Assembly (NCBI GenBank): GCA_016714895.1 | Contig: JADKBV010000011.1 | Location: 62,001 to 126,000 of the forward strand | Direction: 5' to 3' | DNA: 64,000 bases | Source of the DNA: Saprospiraceae bacterium | Lineage (GTDB): Bacteria > Bacteroidota > Bacteroidia > Chitinophagales > Saprospiraceae | In this document: piece by piece, positions 19,782-27,101 of the stretch | How positions within the stretch are numbered: the stretch's first letter is position 1 | Layout of the letters: every line of letters begins with the position of its first letter | The notes under the pieces: model-generated | The model's database searches: none | What the model was told of the DNA's origin: nothing | Seen by the model: only the letters and a program-made list of their open reading frames with translations | Program-made: the position numbers and the translations under genes

Positions 19782-19856
19782 ACCCTTATTTATTCACAAA
19801 CAAAATTAACTTAAAAACCCTGATTTTTGGTTCAAACAATGGGGAGTATTACAATT

Positions 19857-20497
19857 CTACTAGTTATAAATTGAATTTTTTAACAGATTCAAAATTGAAA
19901 TATAAAGCTTTATGGACAAATTCTCCTTTGGTTGACGATGGTTACGAATTGACTTATTCACCAAATTATGAGAGTATAAATACAATTTCATTTTTTCTAT
20001 ATAAAAATAATATTAAAAATTTAGCGAAATCTATTTCTAATAACAGTAGTTTAGATTTGAAAAATATTGAGACAGAATTAAGACTTACCGGATTATATGC
20101 TGAAATATTACATATAATGCAATACAAATATGAATTTTCTCTTTCAAATGAATACTCAGTCATTGCAGCAGCTAATGAAGAAGACGTTGAGGAGTATATG
20201 AGAAGCAATTCCATTCCATTTGGTAGAATGTATGGTTATAATGAAAATGAAGCGCAATCAAAGAATTTGCTTAATGAACAAATTAGAGCTGTTTTGGAGT
20301 TTAGGAAAAATAAGAATATCTTGGTCGAATCCAACGCATTCAGACCCATATATTGCGCCAGACAATTATTTAGAGTTGGAGAGAATCTTACAGATTCTGA
20401 ATTAGATGCAAGATTTATAAAATATGATCCTATTAATTTGGCATTAATTACAGATTATCAAATAGATATAACTAATATTTATTGTACTTTGGAGTAA
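19857..20497 (+). pseudogene. C-terminal fragment of the large protein interrupted by the IS3 element
   Basis: About 213 residues that have lost their own start. Removing the element and one copy of the ATT duplication fuses ...ENFVN directly to STSYKLNFLTDSKLKYK... in the same frame; no stop intervenes, giving one 1263-residue product. The open frame can be read from upstream within the element, but any start there would be fortuitous. The fragment has no recognised domain. Confidence 0.85.
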
Positions 20498-20813
20498 ATT
20501 CTAATTTTAATTTATTAAAATTATTTTGTTTAAAATACTAATTATTTTCATGTTCAATGTTGGAAAATATAATTAATTTAAATAACAGAAAGATATTATA
20601 ACTTTGAACATGGGAATTATTCTGATAACCAAGATATTTTTATAATTCAAAATTTGGTACACATGTTTGATTTGTTGAATTATTTAATCTAGATATACGT
20701 TAAGAATGTGGTACATTTTATTGGGTTGGTAATTATAATAGGTTGAAAGGTTGAATATATGGTGTAATAGCAGTGAGACAAATGCAGTAATTTACACAAA
20801 ATTACAACAGTCT
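20498..20813. other. AT-rich convergent intergenic region with one inverted repeat
   Basis: 316 bases separating the large split gene from the minus-strand receiver gene. CATGTTCAA (20549-20557) and TTGAACATG (20604-20612) form an inverted pair with partial extension. The left bracket repeat of the methyltransferase operon lies at 20786-20804. I see no reading frame. Confidence 0.45.
20786..20804. repeat. Left copy of inverted repeat bracketing the methyltransferase operon
   Basis: AGTAATTTACACAAAATTA here is the reverse complement, with one mismatch in 19, of the sequence at 25572-25590. The first 14 bases are a perfect match. It sits ten bases past the stop of the receiver-domain gene. Obvious target duplications were not found. 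Confidence 0.6.
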
Positions 20814-22058
20814 CTACATTTCTCTAAGTTCTTCGGGCATCCTCATAAGCCCCGTCCTTTGTAAATAATTGCTAAACTTTTGTTGTGCTTTTATTATTTG
20901 TGGGCTGACAATTCGACCAATTCTATATTCCTTTAAATCTTTGTATACTATTTGTTGAAAATCGTTAAATTCGAAAATAACACTTTTACCTCCATTAATC
21001 GGATAAATTCTAAAATCTGTTTCCTTTGAGTTCACTGAACCCGATCGATCAAAAGAAAGTTTTCCTTCTTTTCCTCCTAAAACATACATTACAATATCAT
21101 CATTAGTAAAACCTCCTCTTGCAATGCAATCACAGTTTGGTTTAATGTTTAAAAAATATTTATCATCAATTTTATACACATCACCCGTATAACCTGAGGT
21201 TGGATCTAAATACATATTTTTAGTGAAATTAGCTTCCTCAAAAATCTTTTCGATTTCAGATTTTTTGTCTTTTATATCAAATGCTTTGTTTAATAGTTCT
21301 GATTTAAACTCATATGGTGTTGTTCTGGAAAGTAATATTTTTGTCAGTAATATACCTAACTCATCAGCTTCATTTAACCCATCTGCCATATAAGTTTTCC
21401 ATAACAGTGAAGGCCATTCAGGTGTAATATTATATAAATCCCATGAAAGTTCGACTTTTCTTCTATCAATTTGAGCCTCCCATTGTTTCAAAACATATGC
21501 AGATTGAGTTTGTTTTAACCAATCAATTATTTCCTTGAAAAGTTCATTTTTATTTCCTGAAGAATCAACAAGGTCAGCTTTAGATTTAACAAGTATATTG
21601 TTTGGACTTTCTTTTTTATAAATACCATTTTCTCCAAGGTCAGTGATAATATCATTAATACTTTCAGCTGAAAATATAAAAATTGGACTAAATGATATTG
21701 AATTTATTTTTTTTATAAATTCAATATTTTCCTGCATCAAACTAAATTTTAACTCAGCTCCAATATTTGCAAAGTTATTATCAAAAAGATTCCAATCTAA
21801 AATTATGAAAGCAATATTTTTTAGGTTATTAATTATTTTTTCTCCGGGTATTTCAGTAAATTTTAAAATGGGATAATTAGACTCATATAATTTCTCTATT
21901 ATAATGGATATTAAATCTCCACTACTTGCAGGCTCATTCACTTTCTCATCAATCACAACTACAACTCCTCTTAATAAATCCATTAAATCGTCTTCTTGTT
22001 CATCTTTATAAATTTCAGCTTCAATACCAAAAACTTGATTTTTATTTTGCACATTCAT
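20814..22058 (-). CDS. Receiver-domain protein with unknown output domain (third gene of candidate defence operon)
   Basis: 414 residues from the ATG at 22058, one base after the stop of the kinase gene; the frame could start 20 codons earlier but would then overlap that gene. Residues ~30-160 form a response-regulator receiver: acidic Asp37-Glu38 (VVVVIDEK), phospho-acceptor candidate Asp88 (AFIILDWNLF), Ser130 (FIFSAES) and Lys148/149 (IYKKES). The C-terminal ~250 residues are not a known DNA-binding output; they contain a motif FLNIKPNCDC and YVLGGKEG. With the upstream gene this makes a two-component-like pair, but inside an operon with a DNA methyltransferase. A 'Response receiver domain' class is known from prokaryotic conflict systems; assignment to it is my inference. 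Confidence 0.75.
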   Translation of the reverse strand: MNVQNKNQVFGIEAEIYKDEQEDDLMDLLRGVVVVIDEKVNEPASSGDLISIIIEKLYESNYPILKFTEIPGEKIINNLKNIAFIILDWNLFDNNFANIGAELKFSLMQENIEFIKKINSISFSPIFIFSAESINDIITDLGENGIYKKESPNNILVKSKADLVDSSGNKNELFKEIIDWLKQTQSAYVLKQWEAQIDRRKVELSWDLYNITPEWPSLLWKTYMADGLNEADELGILLTKILLSRTTPYEFKSELLNKAFDIKDKKSEIEKIFEEANFTKNMYLDPTSGYTGDVYKIDDKYFLNIKPNCDCIARGGFTNDDIVMYVLGGKEGKLSFDRSGSVNSKETDFRIYPINGGKSVIFEFNDFQQIVYKDLKEYRIGRIVSPQIIKAQQKFSNYLQRTGLMRMPEELREM

Positions 22059-22059
22059 A

Positions 22060-24249
22060 TCATTCCTTTTCTGTGTTAAAATTAATAACGAAGTTAGCTC
22101 CATCCAATAATTTCTCACTTTTGATTTCAGCTACTTCAATTTCGTAATCATATCTATTTAAGAGTTTCCTTGAAATGTATAAACCAAGACCACGACCATC
22201 TTCCCCCTTACCAGAATAAAAAGGTTCAAAAATATAAGGTACATCATCCTTATAAATACCAGGACCATTGTCTGAAAAAATTAATTTATTTTTCATTCCG
22301 TCTAATTGGATTAAGATTTTTTTCTCTCTTTGATGAGATACTTTGAGCCAATAGAATGAGTTATCAAATAAATTGATAAATGTCTGCATTAAAACTGCAT
22401 CTGTACATTTTGCGACCAAAGGTGAATTAATTTCCTCAATTTCATATTTTATTTCTTCTTTTTTCAGTACTCTTTCATAAAATTGTGCAACCTTTTCCAA
22501 CAATTCTTTAACGCGATGTTGTTTTGCTCTTCTTTTGCTTGAGGTATATAGTAATTGAATATCCTGAACTTGATTCTTAACAAATGAAAACATTCCTGTT
22601 AGCTTATTAAGTTCTTCCTCTATTAGATCAAAGTCCTTTTTTCTATGAATCACATCTTGAGTTAATTCATGTAATGATGAAAGACCTTTTGTTAGCATAA
22701 GCATTAGATCATGAGAAGCTGTTTCAACTGAAAGGCCAACTCCAGCTAATTCTTCTGTTAGTTCAGCCCTTCTTTCCAAATAAGCCTTGTCCTTTAAATA
22801 ATTAGTTTTTATTTCATTTAAAAGGCTCAATTGAATTGGTTGATTTTGTAGCTTTTCACTTAAGTTGTTAAATTCATTGAGAAGCTGTTTTTCATTTTTT
22901 GCTTTGGCCTCTTCTATCCGTTTCTGATCAATCAAATATTTTGCATAGGGTTTGGTTCGTAACCAACTAAGGAAGATTTTATTTAATTGAATAAAAGCTT
23001 CAGTTTCATTTCCTTGTTCAATCAGTCCCTCTCTGTTAGTTTTATCTTTTAATTTTGTGTTATGTTTTTTGGTGATTTCTATATAGCCTATCGTTTGATC
23101 GTTGCTTGGAAAATCTGATGCCCTTACATAGCCTCTTGACATATCAATCTGCAACCAATCGTCATCTGCAGATCCGTAAGGAAACACCCTTACATTGTCT
23201 CTGTACAAATATATCCTATGCTTCTTTATTAGGTTTTTATCTTCTCGTTTTAAATGGTATTTAGAGGGTTCATTTGCAGCAAAATCGAAAATGTAATAAG
23301 TGAAGTTATAATCACCAACTAATGGTACATTTTTGAATAAATCTATATCCCAATGTGAGTTTTTGAAAGCCCGAAGTGCTTTTATTTCCGGAGAGTTAAT
23401 TAATATTGAACTTAATTTTCCATTTTCTGTAAACTCAAACCTATTTTCATTTTGTAAATATTTTCCATTGGTAATTTGAAATACAGCTTTATTCTCAATT
23501 AAGGCAATTAATCTATCAGTATTTTCAGAAGAGGGCGTTGAAAGTTTACCATTTAAATAAAACTGAACTTTAAAGTCAGGCATATATGTTTCATCCAACA
23601 TTGCTTTTATTCCCCCCTGCAAACTTGTTAATTCAATGTTACATTTCTCAAATTTGGTGTCAGTCCAAACTCCTTTTATATCTTTAATTGTAATTTTAGT
23701 TCCACTTTCTCCATTGAGAAAAGTTTGAGGGTTGCGTTCTTCCAACTGGATATTAAGGTCTTCTAGAAATATTTCTTTTTCAACACCATTTTCGCTAGTA
23801 AAATCGTCGCTATATCTTGAAAAATTGTAAGTTAATATGTATTCTTTTGATGATGCTTTTGTTTTTGTAGTTATTTGAATGAACCGACCTAACTTAAATA
23901 AGGCGAACCGACCTATTCCCTTTTCGCCTACTACAACTCTTCCTTTTGATGTCAATTTTTCCATACCATCCTGACTCATTTTATTAAATGTGGCAGGATT
24001 CATCCATTTGTTCACTATGGTATTCTTATCCATTCCTTCACCATCATCAATGATTTCGATTGAGGAATTTTTATCATAATCCATAGTAGAAAACTCTTTG
24101 AACCCAATGAATTTAACAAAGACAGATGAGGCATCAGCATCGTATGCATTCTTTATTATTTCACTTATTGCAAATTGTTCATTTTTTATAAGCTGGTCTC
24201 CCAGCATAGTAATCAATCTTGCGTATGGCCTAATTTGAATGTTTTCCAT
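22060..24249 (-). CDS. Dual GHKL ATPase protein: MORC/Hsp90-like N-terminus plus histidine kinase C-terminus
   Basis: 729 residues, no membrane helix. The N-terminal GHKL ATPase shows the N box (SEIIKNAYDADA, ~29-40), G1 (IEIIDDGEGM, ~64-73) and G2 (GEKGIGRFALFKLG, ~108-121), as in MutL/Hsp90/MORC-type ATPases. A central linker is followed by a coiled coil and a histidine-kinase-type module: candidate phospho-acceptor His ~514 in VETASHDLMLML, N box NLFDNSFYWL (~625), G1 SDNGPGI, and EPFYSGKGEDGRGLGL (~683). It begins immediately after the methyltransferase stop (TAAATG), and the receiver gene starts one base after its own stop. GHKL ATPases beside restriction-modification genes are established (MORC-like groups). 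The sum suggests a cytosolic sensor that reads DNA or phage state and signals to the receiver protein. Confidence 0.85.
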   Translation of the reverse strand: MENIQIRPYARLITMLGDQLIKNEQFAISEIIKNAYDADASSVFVKFIGFKEFSTMDYDKNSSIEIIDDGEGMDKNTIVNKWMNPATFNKMSQDGMEKLTSKGRVVVGEKGIGRFALFKLGRFIQITTKTKASSKEYILTYNFSRYSDDFTSENGVEKEIFLEDLNIQLEERNPQTFLNGESGTKITIKDIKGVWTDTKFEKCNIELTSLQGGIKAMLDETYMPDFKVQFYLNGKLSTPSSENTDRLIALIENKAVFQITNGKYLQNENRFEFTENGKLSSILINSPEIKALRAFKNSHWDIDLFKNVPLVGDYNFTYYIFDFAANEPSKYHLKREDKNLIKKHRIYLYRDNVRVFPYGSADDDWLQIDMSRGYVRASDFPSNDQTIGYIEITKKHNTKLKDKTNREGLIEQGNETEAFIQLNKIFLSWLRTKPYAKYLIDQKRIEEAKAKNEKQLLNEFNNLSEKLQNQPIQLSLLNEIKTNYLKDKAYLERRAELTEELAGVGLSVETASHDLMLMLTKGLSSLHELTQDVIHRKKDFDLIEEELNKLTGMFSFVKNQVQDIQLLYTSSKRRAKQHRVKELLEKVAQFYERVLKKEEIKYEIEEINSPLVAKCTDAVLMQTFINLFDNSFYWLKVSHQREKKILIQLDGMKNKLIFSDNGPGIYKDDVPYIFEPFYSGKGEDGRGLGLYISRKLLNRYDYEIEVAEIKSEKLLDGANFVINFNTEKE

Positions 24250-25524
24250 TTATTCTTTTTTACCTATCACTATAAACTCTTCACTGTAAACTTTTCTTCC
24301 ATCTAAAGCTGAGGTAAACATTCCTTTATCGTCCCTGTATGGTGTTAATATTTTACGGGATATTTTTCTTTTCACTATTTCAAGATTTTTATATCCTTCT
24401 TGTTGCATAGCTTGAGCAAGATGTTGGGCATTATTAATTCTAACTCCCATATATTCTGTGTTACCGATTACAAAAACCGCTATCCCTTTTGGTGTTAATT
24501 TATTGTAGGAAATTTTAACAACATTTTGCATATCAACATAATATCTGGCTGCACTTTTTGATTTGGCAGTATCTTTTGTATATAATTGGAAAACAATAGA
24601 TTCTGCTGTTGAATTAAGTAACTTTATATCTTTTTTAAATCTAGTTGTATCATAAACACTTCCAATTGTGCCTTTTCTTAAGCTTCTATAATCATTAGTA
24701 TAATCTAACCATAATGTTGATAGTTGATGCAAATCTGCATACTCATATGAAGTGACATAAGGGGGACTAGTAACAATCAAATCAACCTTTATATCCTTAC
24801 CATTTTCCTTCAGTACATTTTTCGTTTCAATTTTAATTTGAGGACAAAAATCTGAATGTACTTTAGAATAGGCCTTTATCATTGTATTAACCTGTATAAT
24901 AAATGCTTCCTTAATATTTATTTCCTTTTTTTTGGGATCTATTTGAGGCTTTATTGATTTGGTAAGCCATTTAGATGAGGGTTTTAAAATATTTGAAAAT
25001 GCAACTAAAAAAAAATTTTTGTATTTGCACATTCTGGGCTTTACATTATTAATAGCCATTTTTAAATAATACAATTCATTAATGGATGACTCAGTAAACC
25101 AATATTTTATCCTCTCATTAATTGTTATAAAGTCAATACTTCTTGGAATATTGATAAACTTATCATATTCTTGCATTATATTTTCAAAAAATAAATATAA
25201 CTTTCCTATATTGTATGACTCACTTTTTACTTTGGCTATGAGGGTTGCAACAGGATTAATATCGCACCCCCAATAATTGATGTTGGCTTTTTTGGCTTCA
25301 AAGGCTGTAGTCCCGCATCCACAGAATAAATCACCTAAGGTATTTACATTTACTCCATGATTTTTGGCGTATTCTATCGCTTTGGTTGTGATAAATGAAG
25401 GAAACTTAGCAGGATATGAATGTATACGATGAATTGAATCTTCTTTAATATTAGGGAAATTCCATTCTTCAGAAACCTCAATCTGCTCTAAATCCAAATG
25501 CCAATTGATTAAACCCATAATCAT
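24250..25524 (-). CDS. DNA methyltransferase (N4/N6 amino-type), first gene of candidate defence operon
   Basis: 424 residues from ATG at 25524 (Met3 at 25518 is equally possible). It shows IHSYPAKFPSFI at 34-45, S-adenosylmethionine-binding motif I (DLFCGCGTTAFEA, ~65-77) and the catalytic motif IV TSPPY (~251-255). The order I then IV, with ~175 residues between, leaves room for a target-recognition region. It acts on exocyclic amino groups of adenine or cytosine. No restriction endonuclease gene is beside it. Instead the next two genes are a GHKL ATPase/kinase and a receiver protein with no intergenic space, so modification is probably the self-marking part of a defence system, or a signal controlling those proteins. 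Confidence 0.88.
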   Translation of the reverse strand: MIMGLINWHLDLEQIEVSEEWNFPNIKEDSIHRIHSYPAKFPSFITTKAIEYAKNHGVNVNTLGDLFCGCGTTAFEAKKANINYWGCDINPVATLIAKVKSESYNIGKLYLFFENIMQEYDKFINIPRSIDFITINERIKYWFTESSINELYYLKMAINNVKPRMCKYKNFFLVAFSNILKPSSKWLTKSIKPQIDPKKKEINIKEAFIIQVNTMIKAYSKVHSDFCPQIKIETKNVLKENGKDIKVDLIVTSPPYVTSYEYADLHQLSTLWLDYTNDYRSLRKGTIGSVYDTTRFKKDIKLLNSTAESIVFQLYTKDTAKSKSAARYYVDMQNVVKISYNKLTPKGIAVFVIGNTEYMGVRINNAQHLAQAMQQEGYKNLEIVKRKISRKILTPYRDDKGMFTSALDGRKVYSEEFIVIGKKE

Positions 25525-25571
25525 ATAAGACTTTAATATTTATATGCAGAGCAAGAACTGTGCCTAACATA

Positions 25572-25590
25572 TAATGTTGTGTAAATTACT
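25572..25590. repeat. Right copy of inverted repeat bracketing the methyltransferase operon
   Basis: TAATGTTGTGTAAATTACT, the inverted partner of 20786-20804 (18 of 19 positions). It lies 47 bases upstream of the methyltransferase start, where it could also take part in promoter or operator function. No gene lies in 25525-25806 apart from a terminator. Confidence 0.6.
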
Positions 25591-25754
25591 AGTTTTTATA
25601 AAAACTTATAAAATTAACGTATTGTTTATCTTTAATGGTAGGATTAAAAAGAAAAAGTTTGGAAAACTTTAGAACTTCAAGATTTAAAGCCTATTCAATA
25701 TTTATGTTTATAGAGCCTGAAAGCTCAAAAGTCCCATTCCTACTTCCCCAAAAT

Positions 25755-25791
25755 AAAAAAGGCACACCACCAGACGGTAGTGTGCCTTTTT
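25755..25791. terminator. Hairpin terminator, both orientations
   Basis: Stem GGCACACCAC / GTAGTGTGCC (one mismatch) with a six-base loop, flanked by an A run on the left and a T run on the right. On the minus strand it would end transcription of the small gene at 25807-26013; on the plus strand it would block entry from the methyltransferase side. Confidence 0.7.
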
Positions 25792-25806
25792 GTTAGCTAC
25801 AGAAAT

Positions 25807-26013
25807 CTAAAGGATAGAATCGGAGGTAGTGTCGACAATTTCTGAAGAAATTTCCATTGGTTTGTCCTTAACCTTTTGTGGGTAACGTAATTTTACCGGA
25901 TTCTTATAATTTTTATTTACGAGACTTACTTCATTAAGAATGAATTTGTAATTTTCTTTTTGCTCTGGAATTACGGAATAAGCTTCTATATGGGATTGTA
26001 ATTCCATAAACAT
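25807..26013 (-). CDS. Small hypothetical protein
   Basis: 68 residues (66 from Met3), charged and without signal or membrane segment (MELQSHIEAYSVIPEQKENYKFILNEV...). The coding case rests on a terminator placed 16 bases after the stop and on a balanced residue composition. No family is recognised, and no promoter is obvious. Confidence 0.4.
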   Translation of the reverse strand: MFMELQSHIEAYSVIPEQKENYKFILNEVSLVNKNYKNPVKLRYPQKVKDKPMEISSEIVDTTSDSIL

Positions 26014-26250
26014 GATTAACCAACGGACTGAATTTTCTGATATGTATTTCCGGTTTTTTCTTGGTGATTAAAAACAAAAACCGGAGAATCTACTATTCAT
26101 TGCATACGAACAGGTCTAAAATATGACAGTATATGGTTAATCCCGTTTGACACATCTCTTCTAAATTTTGATACCTATTATTATATACAGGTAAGCTTTA
26201 GTCTGTAATTTTCAACTTTGTGAAAGATTAAAAGATTCAAAGGTCTATAT

Positions 26251-26751
26251 AGCTTGTGCAGGCCTATTTCTTTTTGGAAAACGTTTTTACAACTGGTTTA
26301 GGGACATTTCCATTTGGAAAAAGTACTTTCACAACTGGTTTTGGTTCATTTCCATTTGGAAAAAGTATTTTCATAACTGGTTTAGGTTTATTTCCATTTG
26401 GAAAAAGTATTTGCACAACAGGTTTAAGTCCATTTCTTTTTGGAAATTGTTTTGCACAACTGGTTTTGGTAAATTTCTTTATGGAAATCGTTTTTCACAA
26501 CTGGTTTAGGTGAATTTCTTTTTGGAAAAAAGGTTTACACCACTTGTGCAAGTCCATTTCTTTTTGGAAAAAAGGTTTTCACAACTGGTTTCAGTAAATT
26601 TCCATTTGGAAAAACGTTTTGCACAACTGGTTTTGGTAAATTTCCTTTTGGAAAAAAAGTTTACACCAGTTGTGCAAGTTCATTTCTTCGTGGAAATTGT
26701 TTTGCATCAGTTGTGCAAGTACGTTTCTTTGATGAAAATGTATTTTGAGAG
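26251..26751. repeat. Tandem array of about twelve 41-42 bp units
   Basis: Units start at 26267, 26307, 26349, 26391, 26433, 26474, 26515, 26557, 26599, 26641, 26683 and 26724 (first and last partial or degenerate). Each has a 14-bp palindrome, consensus TTTCCATTTGGAAA, followed after ~8 bases by GCACAACTGG in one orientation; in units 7, 10 and 11 this second box is inverted (CCAGTTGTGC-like). Units differ from each other at many positions. A 42-bp period equals four DNA helix turns. Open frames crossing it give 14-residue repeats in several frames, so a coding role is unlikely. The gap 26014-26250 before it holds nothing that I can support. Confidence 0.85.
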
Positions 26752-26921
26752 TTTCACGAATATATGTACTTTTGTACATCCTGTAAGTACTAATCGGATA
26801 ATTAGTAATATTTCGATAAAGGGAAAGATGAAAAGATTAAGATGTTTTTATTTTAGAAAAATAGCCAGGGAGTCATCTTCATTTATGTAATATTATCTTT
26901 AGGTAAAAACCGGAGGGAATA

Positions 26922-27101
26922 ATGTTCGAACAAACTTTTAAAAATATTGACGGCATGCTTCACAAAAACGTTGGTTGCGGTAGTGAATGGGATGATTACC
27001 ATCATAGCGAGGGTGATTACCATCATAGCGAGGGGCGTTACCGCCTCGCAGAGGGATTACGCCCTTTCAGGGCTATGCTGCTCAGCTCCGAAAGGGCGTA
27101 A
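26922..27101 (+). pseudogene. hsdM: Relic of the 5' end of a type I restriction hsdM gene
   Basis: From the ATG at 26922, preceded by a purine-rich GGAGGG eight bases upstream, the frame reads MFEQTFKNIDGMLHKNVGCG-SEWD. This closely follows the conserved N-terminus of type I methyltransferase subunits of Bacteroidota (MFEQTFKNID-x-L-x-K-x-x-GCGSELD). Homology stops at about codon 24 (base 26993), exactly where the repeats of the IS200/REP-type element begin, and the frame then ends in that element at 27101. No further hsdM sequence is visible after the element. So this is the stump of a lost restriction-modification locus. Confidence 0.65.
26993..27034. repeat. Two tandem copies of a 21-bp unit
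   Basis: TGATTACCATCATAGCGAGGG occurs at 26993-27013 and again, identical, at 27014-27034. The second copy runs into the left palindromic end of the transposase element, so the duplication probably arose with insertion or slippage at that end. Confidence 0.85.

Larger units (their letters stand above)
18589..19853 (+). mobile_element. IS3-family insertion sequence, 1265 bp
   Basis: Ends match as inverted repeats: TGTAACACTCCCCA at the left (18589) and the complement of GGGGAGTATTACA (19841-19853) at the right, with weaker matching for another ~13 bases. A 3-bp direct duplication ATT (18586-18588 and 19854-19856) marks the target. Inside are overlapping orfA and orfB with an intact DDE set. 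The element looks complete and recent, and it lies within the large gene starting at 15438. Confidence 0.92.

Noticed and set aside
19763..19856. Independent gene start for the fragment after the IS3 element
   Set aside because: The first ~31 codons of that open frame are IS DNA; the coding similarity starts at the target site and is continuous with the gene before the element.
25555..25580. Integron attC-like core GCCTAAC near 25562
   Set aside because: No matching GTTRRRY partner or attC-like hairpin at a suitable distance and no integrase in the window.
26251..26751. CRISPR array
   Set aside because: Repeats are not interspersed with unique spacers, units are diverged throughout, and no cas genes are present.
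26256..26890. Open frames across the 42-bp array giving 14-residue peptide repeats
   Set aside because: Frames are open on several phases and both strands because the unit is a multiple of three and AT-rich; units of 41 bp break them, and no signal or ribosome site fits. Treated as a non-coding tandem repeat.
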